Positions 44,173 through 52,501 of a stretch of 64,000 nucleotides of DNA are shown in pieces. The translations under genes were made by a program, and so were the position numbers. Where the stretch lies: contig NZ_VWWO01000003.1 of assembly GCF_011752935.1 (NCBI RefSeq), forward strand, positions 930,001 to 994,000, given 5' to 3'. The notes beneath the pieces are model-generated. The model worked only from the letters and a program-made list of their open reading frames with translations. It searched no databases and was not told the DNA's origin. The stretch is from Chitinophaga sp. Cy-1792 (GTDB lineage Bacteria; Bacteroidota; Bacteroidia; Chitinophagales; Chitinophagaceae). Every line of letters begins with the position of its first letter. The stretch's first letter is position 1.

Positions 44173-45513
44173 ATGCCTATTCAACCAAGGTCAACAAATA
44201 TAAATAGTTTTCAAAGTGAAGACGTTCAGGATATTGTAGGAAAGCCGCCAAGAGGACTTTTGCGTTGGGGTATTCTGGGGTTTCTATTTGTTGTGGTACT
44301 ACTATTTATTACAACGTTGTTTGTTAAGTATGCTGATACCATTCCTGCTGCATTTAAATTGACCAGTTGGAATAGCCCTAAGGCTGTTGTAAGCCGTGTT
44401 AGTGGTAGAATTATGCATACAGCCGTAGAGCGAAATCAAATGGTGAAGAAAGGCCAGGTATTGGCCTATATGGAATCTGTAGCTGATCATGAAGAAGTCT
44501 TAATGCTATCAAATGAGTTAAATACTATATGGAATTTAGGACAAGACGGAAAGTGGGGGGAGATTTCAATAGAACCTGGAAAGTATAAGAACCTCGGAGA
44601 AATCCAGACATCATACAATGCCTTTTACACGGTATACATCAAGGTTCATATGATTCTTGGGGATGGACTGTTTGAAGCCCGCAGAAAATTGCTTTGTCAG
44701 GAAATTAGTAGTAACGATGAACTCAGGGAAAGTATTTATCGTCAGCAGCAGTTATATGATACTGAGTACAATGTAGCATTACAGGATCTTAAAATGAAAG
44801 AAATGCTATATGAAGATAAAGTTATAGCACCCACCGAATTAAGGATGGAGCAGTCTAAGATGCTGCAACGAAAAATTCCAATGGAAAGCGTATCGTCTTC
44901 TTTAATATCGAATACAATAAATAAACTGTCCAAAAAGAAAGAGCTGTTGCAAATGGAGAGTGATCTGGTGCAGTTAAAATATGATTTTATGCAGGCACTG
45001 ACAACTTTGTCCACAGAAATAGCTACATGGAAGAAGCTCTATCTTTTGGTGGCACCAATTGATGGCAGGATAGTAATGCGTGATCAGGTTCAGGAGAAAC
45101 AAGAAGTGCTGTCAGGGGACGATATCTTCTATGTTGCTCCTGCATGTTCCAATTATTTTGGAATACTTAAAATGCAACAGGAAAGCTTCGGTAAAATAGC
45201 GGTAGGGCAAGCAGTGTTAATCAGATTGTCGAGCTTTCCTTTTCAGGAGTATGGGAAGCTGAAGGGGGTTGTTTCGTCTATAGGTGATATTCCGGATAAA
45301 GATGGACAGTTTTCGGTGATAGTTACTTTGCCTCCACATTTAAGAACAGATAGAAATATGGACATTCCTTTTCGGGATGGCTTAATTGCCGACGCAGAAG
45401 TGGTGACAAAGACAGAACCCATTTTATATAAATTTCTCTATGCAATGAAAAAGGTATTTGATGCAGGTAAGCTGAGAGAAAAGAAAAAACCGGCTAAAGG
45501 TGAAGGGGCATAA
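44173..45513 (+). CDS. HlyD family membrane-fusion adaptor
   Basis: A 446-residue periplasmic adaptor that links the ABC exporter to an outer-membrane channel. One N-terminal transmembrane helix lies at about 31-51. The beta-barrel/lipoyl half-motif VVSRVSGRIMHTAVERNQMVKKGQVLAYM spans about 76-104 (only its key residues are conserved), with the returning lipoyl half VAPIDGRIVMRDQVQEKQEV near 293-312. A long helical hairpin lies between. No TolC gene lies nearby, so a housekeeping outer-membrane factor is probably shared. Confidence 0.9.
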   Translation: MPIQPRSTNINSFQSEDVQDIVGKPPRGLLRWGILGFLFVVVLLFITTLFVKYADTIPAAFKLTSWNSPKAVVSRVSGRIMHTAVERNQMVKKGQVLAYMESVADHEEVLMLSNELNTIWNLGQDGKWGEISIEPGKYKNLGEIQTSYNAFYTVYIKVHMILGDGLFEARRKLLCQEISSNDELRESIYRQQQLYDTEYNVALQDLKMKEMLYEDKVIAPTELRMEQSKMLQRKIPMESVSSSLISNTINKLSKKKELLQMESDLVQLKYDFMQALTTLSTEIATWKKLYLLVAPIDGRIVMRDQVQEKQEVLSGDDIFYVAPACSNYFGILKMQQESFGKIAVGQAVLIRLSSFPFQEYGKLKGVVSSIGDIPDKDGQFSVIVTLPPHLRTDRNMDIPFRDGLIADAEVVTKTEPILYKFLYAMKKVFDAGKLREKKKPAKGEGA

Positions 45514-45827
45514 CTGAGATACGATATGAGGCTGTAGCGATTTGATTTTTTTTAGTGCCTTTGAAAATGAAGGCCATTGCTTGTGGTGTTTTTATGAAGG
45601 TAGATGTTGCGCTGATTCTTGAATGGCATATCGGAATCGTGCTGAAATAAGTGTAAGGTGTGGTAGCTGTTTTCCTGCATATTTTTTTATAAACTAAATA
45701 AATACCCATCGTTAACTCTTTCTTGCTTTGTTGTTTTAAGTGAGATGAAATGTTGACACAATTAAAATTTGCTTTAAGTAGTCGTTTTAAGTTAATAGAC
45801 ATAACCTTTCAATTAAATTATAGTCAG
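45514..45827. other. Non-coding gap between adaptor and oxidoreductase genes
   Basis: About 300 AT-rich bases with no supportable gene. It may hold a separate promoter for the oxidoreductase and peptide genes, but no clear box is visible. The oxidoreductase frame is open upstream to an ATG at 45750. Confidence 0.5.
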
Positions 45828-47447
45828 ATGTCCATTTTTTTGCTAAACAAATTGGAGAATCACAACTGTGTGAATGTTACCCGAGCGCTCGCACAATGCT
45901 TTAAATTGAATATCACACAGACGTTACTGTCAAATAAATTAGGTGAACATCCGGAGTTTCCGAGTTTACTCAGTATTAGTGATACTTTAATGCATTTAAA
46001 TGTTGATAATATTACCATTCAGGGTAGACGAGAAGAATTGTTGAAGTACCCGACACCATTTCTGACACAGGTAAATGCCGGAGTAGGTAGTATGTTTACC
46101 GTAATCAAAAGCATCACGGATGAAAAGGTGGTGTATTCGGCTTTTACTTCCCAGAAGTGGAAGGAAATTTCGTTGGATGATTTTTTAGAAACGTGGACGC
46201 CTGTTGTTACGTTTGTTGAGCCTTTGGATCAAGCTGGGGAAATTAACTATAAGGAAAATAGAAGAACTGAAATTAAGAAGCAGATATTGAACATTGCTCC
46301 AATTGCTATATTGATATTTGCTCTTTTGGCAACAATTTCCAATAAGTTTTATACCAATGGAATTTCGGCATGGATAAATGCTTTATTTATGTTGTCGAAA
46401 TTTGCAGGAACGGCAGTGTCTTTTTTAATTTTGTCGTACGGTCTTAATAAGGAGAATTCAACGCTCCAGAAGTATTGTCAGTCTGGAGAGCATATTAATT
46501 GCGAGGCTGTCATGAATTCCGGTGCCGCAAAAATTGGCGGCTTTATTTCAATGGGAGAGGCGGCCTTTTTCTATTTCTGTGGTGGAATGATAATGTTGCT
46601 TTTCTCTGGTTTGACTGCTGAGTCCATTGGTATACTGTCTTTATTAAGTCTGACCACCATACCTGTGATAACATTTTCCTTGTACTATCAGTGGAGGGTT
46701 ATTAAACAATGGTGTTCCTTTTGCTTAGTGATAATTTCTATCCTTGTTATGGAGGTTGTTCTTTCATGTTATTCAGCCTCAACTAATTTGGACTGGAGTA
46801 AAGTTAATTGGATTTCATTTTTGTTGTCATTCGCCATTCCTTCCCTTTCATGGCTGCTTGTCAGAGATGTTTTTTTATCGTCACAGCAGTCTGTAGCCAC
46901 TAAAACAGAGTTGACCCGGTTAAAAACAAATCAAACTGTTTTTGAAAATATGTCGGTTCGCCAGAAATATATTGGCGATACAGCAAAGGGATTGGGCATT
47001 CTCCTGGGTAGTAACAACCCACGTCATGTCATAACTAAAGTGTGTAATCCATATTGTCCGCCATGTGCGAAATCCCATTCCGACATTGAAGAATTACTTT
47101 CATTGGGAGATGATATTCAGGTACAGATTATTTTTACGGCCTCTAATGATATAACAGATGTAAAAAGATCACCTGCAATACATCTGGTAGCAATCGCGCG
47201 TCTAAATGATACGGCCTTACTCAAAGATGCATTACATGATTGGTATTCCAATAAATATACGAGCTATACTGCATTTGCAGCGGTCTATAATATGGTGGAT
47301 GACCTGGATTCGTATGGGCCTGAGTTAGATAAAATGAAATCGTGGTGTAATGAGATAGAAATCAATTTTACACCTACATTTTTTATAAATGGATATCAAC
47401 TTCCTGATATCTACACTATTGCTGATGTGAAAAATTTTGTCGTATAA
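45828..47447 (+). CDS. Membrane oxidoreductase: C39-like domain, VKOR domain and DsbA-like thioredoxin domain
   Basis: A 539-residue fusion likely to make disulfides in the exported peptide. Residues 1-135 resemble a C39 peptidase fold starting LENHNCVNV (Cys14), but the catalytic His position is lost. It may therefore bind leader sequence without cutting (inference). The membrane VKOR domain (about 150-345) has the loop Cys pair C217/C225 and the quinone-facing C296-SF-C299. The C-terminal thioredoxin domain (about 380-539) has C410-PP-C413, an extra C406, and cis-Pro in FTPTFF. The ATG at 45828 (MSIFLLNKLENHNC) is favoured over 45750, whose extra 26 residues look unlike a family start. The peptide gene is 73 bases downstream. 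Confidence 0.88.
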   Translation: MSIFLLNKLENHNCVNVTRALAQCFKLNITQTLLSNKLGEHPEFPSLLSISDTLMHLNVDNITIQGRREELLKYPTPFLTQVNAGVGSMFTVIKSITDEKVVYSAFTSQKWKEISLDDFLETWTPVVTFVEPLDQAGEINYKENRRTEIKKQILNIAPIAILIFALLATISNKFYTNGISAWINALFMLSKFAGTAVSFLILSYGLNKENSTLQKYCQSGEHINCEAVMNSGAAKIGGFISMGEAAFFYFCGGMIMLLFSGLTAESIGILSLLSLTTIPVITFSLYYQWRVIKQWCSFCLVIISILVMEVVLSCYSASTNLDWSKVNWISFLLSFAIPSLSWLLVRDVFLSSQQSVATKTELTRLKTNQTVFENMSVRQKYIGDTAKGLGILLGSNNPRHVITKVCNPYCPPCAKSHSDIEELLSLGDDIQVQIIFTASNDITDVKRSPAIHLVAIARLNDTALLKDALHDWYSNKYTSYTAFAAVYNMVDDLDSYGPELDKMKSWCNEIEINFTPTFFINGYQLPDIYTIADVKNFVV

Positions 47448-47468
47448 ATAGCACAACGATTTTGGTAT

Positions 47469-47500
47469 ACTGGTCATTGTAGAAAATACCAGTTTTTTTT
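47469..47500 (+). terminator. Terminator or attenuator just before the peptide gene
   Basis: ACTGGT (47469-47474) pairs with ACCAGT (47488-47493), followed by eight T's. GGTAT (47464-47468) can pair alternatively with ATACC (47486-47490). It lies 21 bases before the peptide ATG, so the peptide needs read-through or a very short own promoter. Confidence 0.5.
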
Positions 47501-47520
47501 AATTTAAAAATGAATAAACT

Positions 47521-47850
47521 ATGCGAAAACTCAGATTAAGTCTTGAGTCCCTGCAAATTCAGGAAGACCGCGTTCTGTCAAGAGAAGAATTGAAGCGGTT
47601 AGTAGGAGGATCTACCGCGGAAACCCAATGCGGATCAGAAGGTAAATCTTGTCCAAACGGACAATGTTGTTCTGCATATGGCTATTGCGGAACAGGGCCG
47701 GTCTATTGTGCCTGTGATGGTGCTAACGGTAGCGGAAACTGCGCTTACATGGCTCCTGGAGAAGGTAACTGGTCCTTTGGATATTCTGCTGAATGTGCCC
47801 AGCAAATCGCCTCGGCACTAGGGGGAGCCTGGTGCTGTTCTAGTTGCTGA
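47521..47850 (+). CDS. Double-glycine-leader, Cys-rich hevein-like secreted peptide precursor
   Basis: A 109-residue precursor. The leader LRLSLESLQIQE...LSREELKRLVGG ends at Gly29-Gly30, a C39 cleavage site matching the exporter at 41965. The predicted mature 79 residues hold 12 Cys (37, 44, 49, 50, 56, 63, 65, 74, 92, 105, 106, 109). The first part reads CPNGQCCSAYGYCGTGPVYC. Its C-x4-CC-x5-C-x6-C spacing and Ser/Tyr/Tyr/Tyr positions are those of plant hevein (chitin-binding type 1) domains and amaranth antimicrobial peptides. The C-terminal part, with Trp, Gly and WCCSSC, is not recognised. No lanthipeptide or radical-SAM modification gene is near, so disulfides are the likely modification. 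Function is unproven: chitin or peptidoglycan binding, or antifungal action, is possible. Confidence 0.88.
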   Translation: MRKLRLSLESLQIQEDRVLSREELKRLVGGSTAETQCGSEGKSCPNGQCCSAYGYCGTGPVYCACDGANGSGNCAYMAPGEGNWSFGYSAECAQQIASALGGAWCCSSC

Positions 47851-47885
47851 TAATACAGCTTCATTGAACAGATAGACTAGTTAAA

Positions 47886-47921
47886 ACAATGGCCTGCACA
47901 ATTTCATGTTCAGGCCATTGT
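47886..47921 (+). terminator. Hairpin after the peptide gene
   Basis: A perfect 11-bp stem (47886-47896 with 47911-47921) around a 14-base loop, with no T-run. It is placed to protect the 3' end of a short peptide mRNA or reduce read-through into the next gene. Confidence 0.5.
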
Positions 47922-47983
47922 CAGCGTTTATGTTCGATTTTGACCAGCCAACAATTGGCAGTAACTCAATCCTCATTAATATC

Positions 47984-49324
47984 ATGCCTAAGATCATATC
48001 TTTCTGGATTATTTTCCTCCTGTATGTACAAGGAGTTGCTCAACCCAAAACAACCATTTTGTTAAAAGTCCGACCTGGAGAATTAATGAACTTCTATTAC
48101 TATGATTCTTTCCAGGATCAGCATAGGTTGGCTGCAAATGGTGGAATGAAAGACACGCTATATAAGTTCGATTTGAATATTTCTGCAGCAACCATTCTGG
48201 TTTACAATATCCGCACGTTTAGCCCTTACATTATTTTTCCCGGAGATTCTATTCTCTTCTCCTACACAGATAAGGTTTTGCTTCCTCATAACCTGAAAAG
48301 TATGCAGTATCCGGCTGACCTGGTATTTATGGCCGGATCAATCAATAATGCCTCCGGCTATTTCGGCCCCTATGCAACACAACCCGTAAAACCTGGAATG
48401 TCGATATTAGGGCTGGCTGCCAGGCAAAGTAGTATTGAAAAGCGTTTTCTAAACCAGATGGCAGTATTAGACAGCACAGAAGAGCAAGGTAGATTATCAG
48501 CAAGGATGAAGGCATATGCGAAAGTGCATATTACTTACCTGAGATATTTGGCTACATATCTGCCCTATATGCTGGAAGGAAAGGCGGAATGTATCAACGG
48601 CTTGCCAGTACAGGATTCAATGGTTTTTAAACGGGATAGTTTAATGGAGAATTATTATTATAGAGAGGCTGCTTTTGCTTATTATAAATTTTTATTACAC
48701 TGCAAAAATATTTCGGCTGCTATTGACCTTGAAAAATACTTTTCGCCCAAAACATTATCCTATATATTATTTGCCGATATGAAAACAGGTAAATCTGCAG
48801 GAATTGTTTGGAAGTTATGGCGTAGTACACATCGTGAAGCAGATGTTTATTCCTATTATTTGCAGCGATTACAAGATACTGTTAGTTTCGGTAGAGGGGA
48901 GCTGGTTACGAAAAACAGCCCTTCGGATACTATTCCTACTATTCCTAATCGGTTATTGTATATCGACTTTTGGGCTTCCTGGTGTGTGCCGTGTAGAGAA
49001 GAAATGAAAAGGTGGGAAGAACATCGGGCAGTATTATCGGGCATGAGAACTATCTATGTATTTATGTCAATAGATAAAAATATTATGGCGTGGGAAAATG
49101 CCTCCAGAGAGGATAGGCTGACAGATTATTCTTATAATTACTGGGTAAAAAGTAAAGATTCCTTGTCCATTGCAAGGAAAATTGGTGGGATTAAAACAAT
49201 CCCGAGATATTGCATTTGCTTTAATGGTGAAATATTGGTTCCTGATGCACCGCGTCCATCTAGTCCGGAACTATTACCCTTATTGAAGCGGCTTGAATCC
49301 ATCTATTTGAGCGCTGAGCGGTGA
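47984..49324 (+). CDS. TlpA-like thioredoxin-fold protein of the peptide locus
   Basis: A 447-residue exported protein. The ATG at 47984 is chosen because MPKIISFWIIFLLYVQGVAQ is a signal peptide; a frame-extending ATG at 47906 would bury it. The long middle region (about 30-310) resembles the helical region of Bacteroidota TlpA-type proteins. The C-terminal thioredoxin domain (about 315-447) has FWASWCVPC with C334 and C337, and cis-Pro in TIPRYC. Valine in CVPC instead of the usual Gly in CGPC may shift its redox potential. It probably reduces or shuffles wrong disulfides in the neighbouring 12-Cys peptide, complementing the VKOR-type oxidase. Confidence 0.87.
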   Translation: MPKIISFWIIFLLYVQGVAQPKTTILLKVRPGELMNFYYYDSFQDQHRLAANGGMKDTLYKFDLNISAATILVYNIRTFSPYIIFPGDSILFSYTDKVLLPHNLKSMQYPADLVFMAGSINNASGYFGPYATQPVKPGMSILGLAARQSSIEKRFLNQMAVLDSTEEQGRLSARMKAYAKVHITYLRYLATYLPYMLEGKAECINGLPVQDSMVFKRDSLMENYYYREAAFAYYKFLLHCKNISAAIDLEKYFSPKTLSYILFADMKTGKSAGIVWKLWRSTHREADVYSYYLQRLQDTVSFGRGELVTKNSPSDTIPTIPNRLLYIDFWASWCVPCREEMKRWEEHRAVLSGMRTIYVFMSIDKNIMAWENASREDRLTDYSYNYWVKSKDSLSIARKIGGIKTIPRYCICFNGEILVPDAPRPSSPELLPLLKRLESIYLSAER

Positions 49325-49440
49325 TAGGGATCTTCCTATGTGAATAGAAAGGTTACTTAACTTTGAATTTATAGTTGCTGCGGTGCAATTGAATTTTATC
49401 AGCAGCTTTGCGCCGTGAAGCTTTCCTCCTTTGCGGGCAA

Positions 49441-50025
49441 CTATTCGATAGTACTCAGCAGGTAATATTCATTTTCACTGGCAGAGCGGAAGATATCTTT
49501 TAAAGCTTCGAAGTCGGGGATAAGGATGGTGATATGTTCTGTTAACCAGAATTCCGGGTAGATGTGATTTGCATTGAGTTCTTCCGGGCGGTAGCAGTCG
49601 AGGATGGCGCTGGCGGAAATTGTTTCCAGCAGGTTGTTTATTTCTGTTACCATGGAAGGAGGGATGAATGGCAGTACATAATCTACTGCGTTGAGCAGGT
49701 CGTCGGTAATTTCTTCTACATTAAAATCTACATGGTTGAGGGCGCAGGAGGGGGTGAATATTTCTCTTACCAGGGCCATATGTTCGTTGCCGGTAGCCTT
49801 GTTGATCAGGTATTCGAGTGCCATAAAGGTTTTGGGGAAGCTGGTGTCGCTGATGGCAAACTTCCACGGGGGCGTACCTTTCTCACTGGTAGAGAGCCGC
49901 AGGAATGCAGATACCTGCAATTTATAGATGGTTGCCGTTTGTGCCATTGAATAGTTGTGTTTGAATAATGACATTAAATTAGGAAATTTTTCCCGCCTGC
50001 CATTCAAATAATCCAAACATAGCAT
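49441..50025 (-). CDS. DUF1877 (YfbM-like) family protein
   Basis: A 194-residue cytoplasmic protein without signal or membrane segments. The C-terminal half matches the YfbM/DUF1877 pattern by eye: an Asp-rich helix, then LNANHIYPEFW and a closing segment DFEALKDIFRSASENEYYLL. Function is unknown; family members are found near toxin-immunity and stress genes. Starts at internal Mets (Met18 or Met27, MAQTATIYKL) are also possible. It is isolated, convergent with the peptide locus, and returns to the base composition of the rest of the window. Confidence 0.65.
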   Translation of the reverse strand: MLCLDYLNGRREKFPNLMSLFKHNYSMAQTATIYKLQVSAFLRLSTSEKGTPPWKFAISDTSFPKTFMALEYLINKATGNEHMALVREIFTPSCALNHVDFNVEEITDDLLNAVDYVLPFIPPSMVTEINNLLETISASAILDCYRPEELNANHIYPEFWLTEHITILIPDFEALKDIFRSASENEYYLLSTIE

Positions 50026-50044
50026 CGTGGTAATATTATAAAAA

Positions 50045-50105
50045 AGACTACCGGGAAATAGAACATGCAGGTAGTATTGCGAAATGCTCCATTTTCCGGT
50101 AGTCT
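50045..50105 (-). terminator. Terminator of the GH71/99-like gene
   Basis: Stem AGACTACCGG (50045-50054) with CCGGTAGTCT (50096-50105). On the minus strand it is followed by a run of T's. The loop is long (41 bases) and has some internal pairing. Confidence 0.65.
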
Positions 50106-50128
50106 GGTTATGTCACCTCCATGGGGGA

Positions 50129-51796
50129 TTATTGGTTGACCCTGAATTTCTCCGTTGCGGTGATGGTGGTACGGGTGCAGGTCATGTTGGCGGTACCGCC
50201 TTCGCTGCTGACGTAGGCGCCGTTATTGCCGCGCAGGGAAATGGTGCCATCGCCGTTATCGATCCAGTCGAACTGTTCCCATGGGCCGATGGCTGTTCTG
50301 TTACAGTTCATGGCCTGGGTACCGTTTTCGGAGCAAACGTAGTAGCCGCTGTTTTGCAGGGTTACTTTGCCGCTGGTGCCGGGATTGACAACGGTAAACT
50401 GTTCCCAGCCCTGTGCTACGGTGCGGTTGGCGTTCATATGCGTGGTGGCATCTTCACTGCTTACATACAGATTGTTGGAGCTTTTCAGTGTGATGACGCT
50501 GCCATAGGGCGCCGGGATGCTGGTGCCGCCAACTATAGGCGCTGTAGGGCGTGTAGCCGTTAGTGCTATCTGGCCTTTAAACATTTTGCCACCATCGCCG
50601 GTGAGGCGGAGGTAGTAGTCGGAGCTGCAGGCAGTACCATCTTCATCCAGTGTTACAAAGCCGGAACCGGCAGGGATGAGTGAGCTGTTAGGCGCAGTTT
50701 TAGCGATCTGGTTGCCCTCGTTGTACTCATCAAACATGGAAATATAGATAGCTTGTGCACCGAGGCGGGTCATGTTATAGAACTGACGCCACATGAAATC
50801 GCCGTGCACACGCTGGTGCTCCTGGAGGTCGCCGGGAAGCACACAAGGTTGATAGTCGATGCCATTGCTGTTGCAATAGCTCTGGTCCTGTGTTTGTACG
50901 TTGGTATAGAAATTATCTACATCTGATACATTACCGATACGGCCTATCATCCATGGGGAAAGCATGTTGAATGCGTTATAAACAGAGATATAGCCGGCCC
51001 TGGAGTCGCTGTTGCCGTCGCGCCAGTGGGTGGGTACACCGCCAATGACGTAGCAGCCCTGGCTTTTGAACCAGTTAATAACGTCCAGGCATACACTGGC
51101 AGACCATGGGTGGTTGTCATCATTGAACCCGAAACCCCAGATACATACCACTGGTTTACCATTTTGTTTTGCATAGGCAGATGAGGACGTGTATGCAGAC
51201 ATTTTATTTGTCCAGTCGGCCTTCATTTCTGTTTGCATATTGGTCCAGCCGCTGGCGTCGTACATGATATAAAATTTGCGGCCATATGTTTCTGCGGCTG
51301 TTTTCACTTTTGCGGTGATGGCATCGCGTACGGGGCCTTCGCCGCCGGTAGGATTAAAACGCTGTAATGCAGCACAGTCGATATTATTTTGCTGCATCCA
51401 GGAAAATTGCGTGTTTACTGTCTGGTCGTTAAAAGAAGAGAACAGGTTGGCGGTGCTGCCGTTGTTCAGATTTGCCCATGCGGTGGGGTAGGTGGTGGTA
51501 TAGTCGCGTACATCAGGCCATGATTTGATACCATTATTGGAAGAAGAAGGGGAGGCGCCCCAGTTTTGTGTCCAGTGCCACCAGGCGTTGATGGGGGAGC
51601 CATCGCCGGTAGCGGCGAACCATCCCTGGTAGCCGACGGTGATTTTGCCTACTACGTCGCCTACAGGAGAGCCTACTGTGGCCAGGCCCGCTTTTTTGTT
51701 ACCGTTTAATGATTGAAGGGTATTGGCTTCCTGTTTGTTACAGCCGGAAATGATGAATACAAGGGTTACGAATAGCAGTTGAAGCTTGCGTATCAT
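50129..51796 (-). CDS. Glycoside hydrolase family 71/99-like lipoprotein with fascin-like repeats
   Basis: A 555-residue exported lipoprotein (lipobox IISGC, Cys19). The catalytic region (about 50-390) starts VGKITVGYQGWFAA and carries WFKSQGCYVIGGVPTHWR and FDEYNEGNQI. The latter is the ExxE-type acidic pair seen in GH71/GH99-like enzymes. GH99 members are endo-alpha-mannosidases and GH71 alpha-1,3-glucanases; which applies here is open. The last 130 residues form three related repeats (YVSSEDATTHMNANRT, YYVCSENGTQAMNCNRT, YVSSEGGTANMTCTRT) of a fascin/beta-trefoil type, likely sugar-binding. It is monocistronic. Confidence 0.85.
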   Translation of the reverse strand: MIRKLQLLFVTLVFIISGCNKQEANTLQSLNGNKKAGLATVGSPVGDVVGKITVGYQGWFAATGDGSPINAWWHWTQNWGASPSSSNNGIKSWPDVRDYTTTYPTAWANLNNGSTANLFSSFNDQTVNTQFSWMQQNNIDCAALQRFNPTGGEGPVRDAITAKVKTAAETYGRKFYIMYDASGWTNMQTEMKADWTNKMSAYTSSSAYAKQNGKPVVCIWGFGFNDDNHPWSASVCLDVINWFKSQGCYVIGGVPTHWRDGNSDSRAGYISVYNAFNMLSPWMIGRIGNVSDVDNFYTNVQTQDQSYCNSNGIDYQPCVLPGDLQEHQRVHGDFMWRQFYNMTRLGAQAIYISMFDEYNEGNQIAKTAPNSSLIPAGSGFVTLDEDGTACSSDYYLRLTGDGGKMFKGQIALTATRPTAPIVGGTSIPAPYGSVITLKSSNNLYVSSEDATTHMNANRTVAQGWEQFTVVNPGTSGKVTLQNSGYYVCSENGTQAMNCNRTAIGPWEQFDWIDNGDGTISLRGNNGAYVSSEGGTANMTCTRTTITATEKFRVNQ

Positions 51797-52051
51797 GTTG
51801 TGGAATTAATAGATGAATAAATAGTGATACTACCGTGGAGGTGACGGTCTAATCAGCGATAGCCAGGAGGATGTCGGCCAGATGGTTCTTCATTATTCGT
51901 GAACCTTAAATTAGTACTTATTTCTTTAGAAATTTTCGAAAATTATCATGTAGGCCGGCAATAACGGAAATGTTAAATGATGGGCATTGGCTGATGGTGC
52001 TAACCGGTATCCGCTGGCAAAGGTTAACTTTGTATTATCAATCTGACGTAT

Positions 52052-52450
52052 ATGCCTAAGCCAACCTTTTTACACGTGTTGCAGTACCTGCTGCTAAACT
52101 GGCTGTTAATGGCAGGTTTACTGATCAACTGGAACCTGGAAGCCTGGGAAGGCTCCCTGCTTCCGGTTTACTTCTATCTGTTTATTCTAATAATTCCGCT
52201 GATATTTAACATTTTAACGGTCTCCATACCCTTGTACTATACTTTCCGGCTGCATTTAATGCCAGCGATGGGATTACTGGCGCTTTCCTTTGCATGGATG
52301 TATTTTGAGTTCTGTTTTCTACGGGGAAGTAACTGGTTAGATCCCAGAGGTGTCGCATATTTACTGGTATCAGTAGCGGTATATGTATTGATATTCCGTA
52401 AATCCCTGGGATATTGCGTCCACCATTACCGGGAAATAAACTGGTGGTAG
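52052..52450 (+). CDS. Small membrane protein of unknown function
   Basis: A 132-residue protein with four hydrophobic segments (about 10-26, 37-62, 67-85 and 101-116) and a short His/Trp-containing cytoplasmic or periplasmic tail (HHYREINWW). No family is recognised. It is followed after 51 bases by an exported protein on the same strand; co-transcription is possible but nothing links their functions. The 255 bases upstream hold nothing recognisable. Confidence 0.7.
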   Translation: MPKPTFLHVLQYLLLNWLLMAGLLINWNLEAWEGSLLPVYFYLFILIIPLIFNILTVSIPLYYTFRLHLMPAMGLLALSFAWMYFEFCFLRGSNWLDPRGVAYLLVSVAVYVLIFRKSLGYCVHHYREINWW

Positions 52451-52501
52451 TCAGTGTATTCGCATCCTAAAAATGCTTAAATTAGGATACAATATACGCC
52501 C

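Noticed and set aside
45567..45650. 27-residue plus-strand frame (MKAIACGVFMK...) as a second small peptide
   Set aside because: It has no double-glycine leader or Cys pattern and is short enough to arise by chance.
45494..45802. 102-codon minus-strand frame in the gap of the peptide locus
   Set aside because: Composition is that of non-coding AT-rich DNA, it overlaps the ends of genes on the other strand, and it shows no motif.
41965..49324. Lanthipeptide, thiopeptide or radical-SAM RiPP cluster
   Set aside because: No LanB/LanM, YcaO or radical-SAM enzyme is encoded; the only chemistry genes are thiol-disulfide oxidoreductases.
47984..49324. The gene after the peptide as an immunity protein
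   Set aside because: It has a signal peptide, a complete WCVPC thioredoxin site and the size of TlpA-type proteins. Immunity proteins of GG-leader bacteriocins are usually small membrane proteins. A protective side role cannot be excluded.
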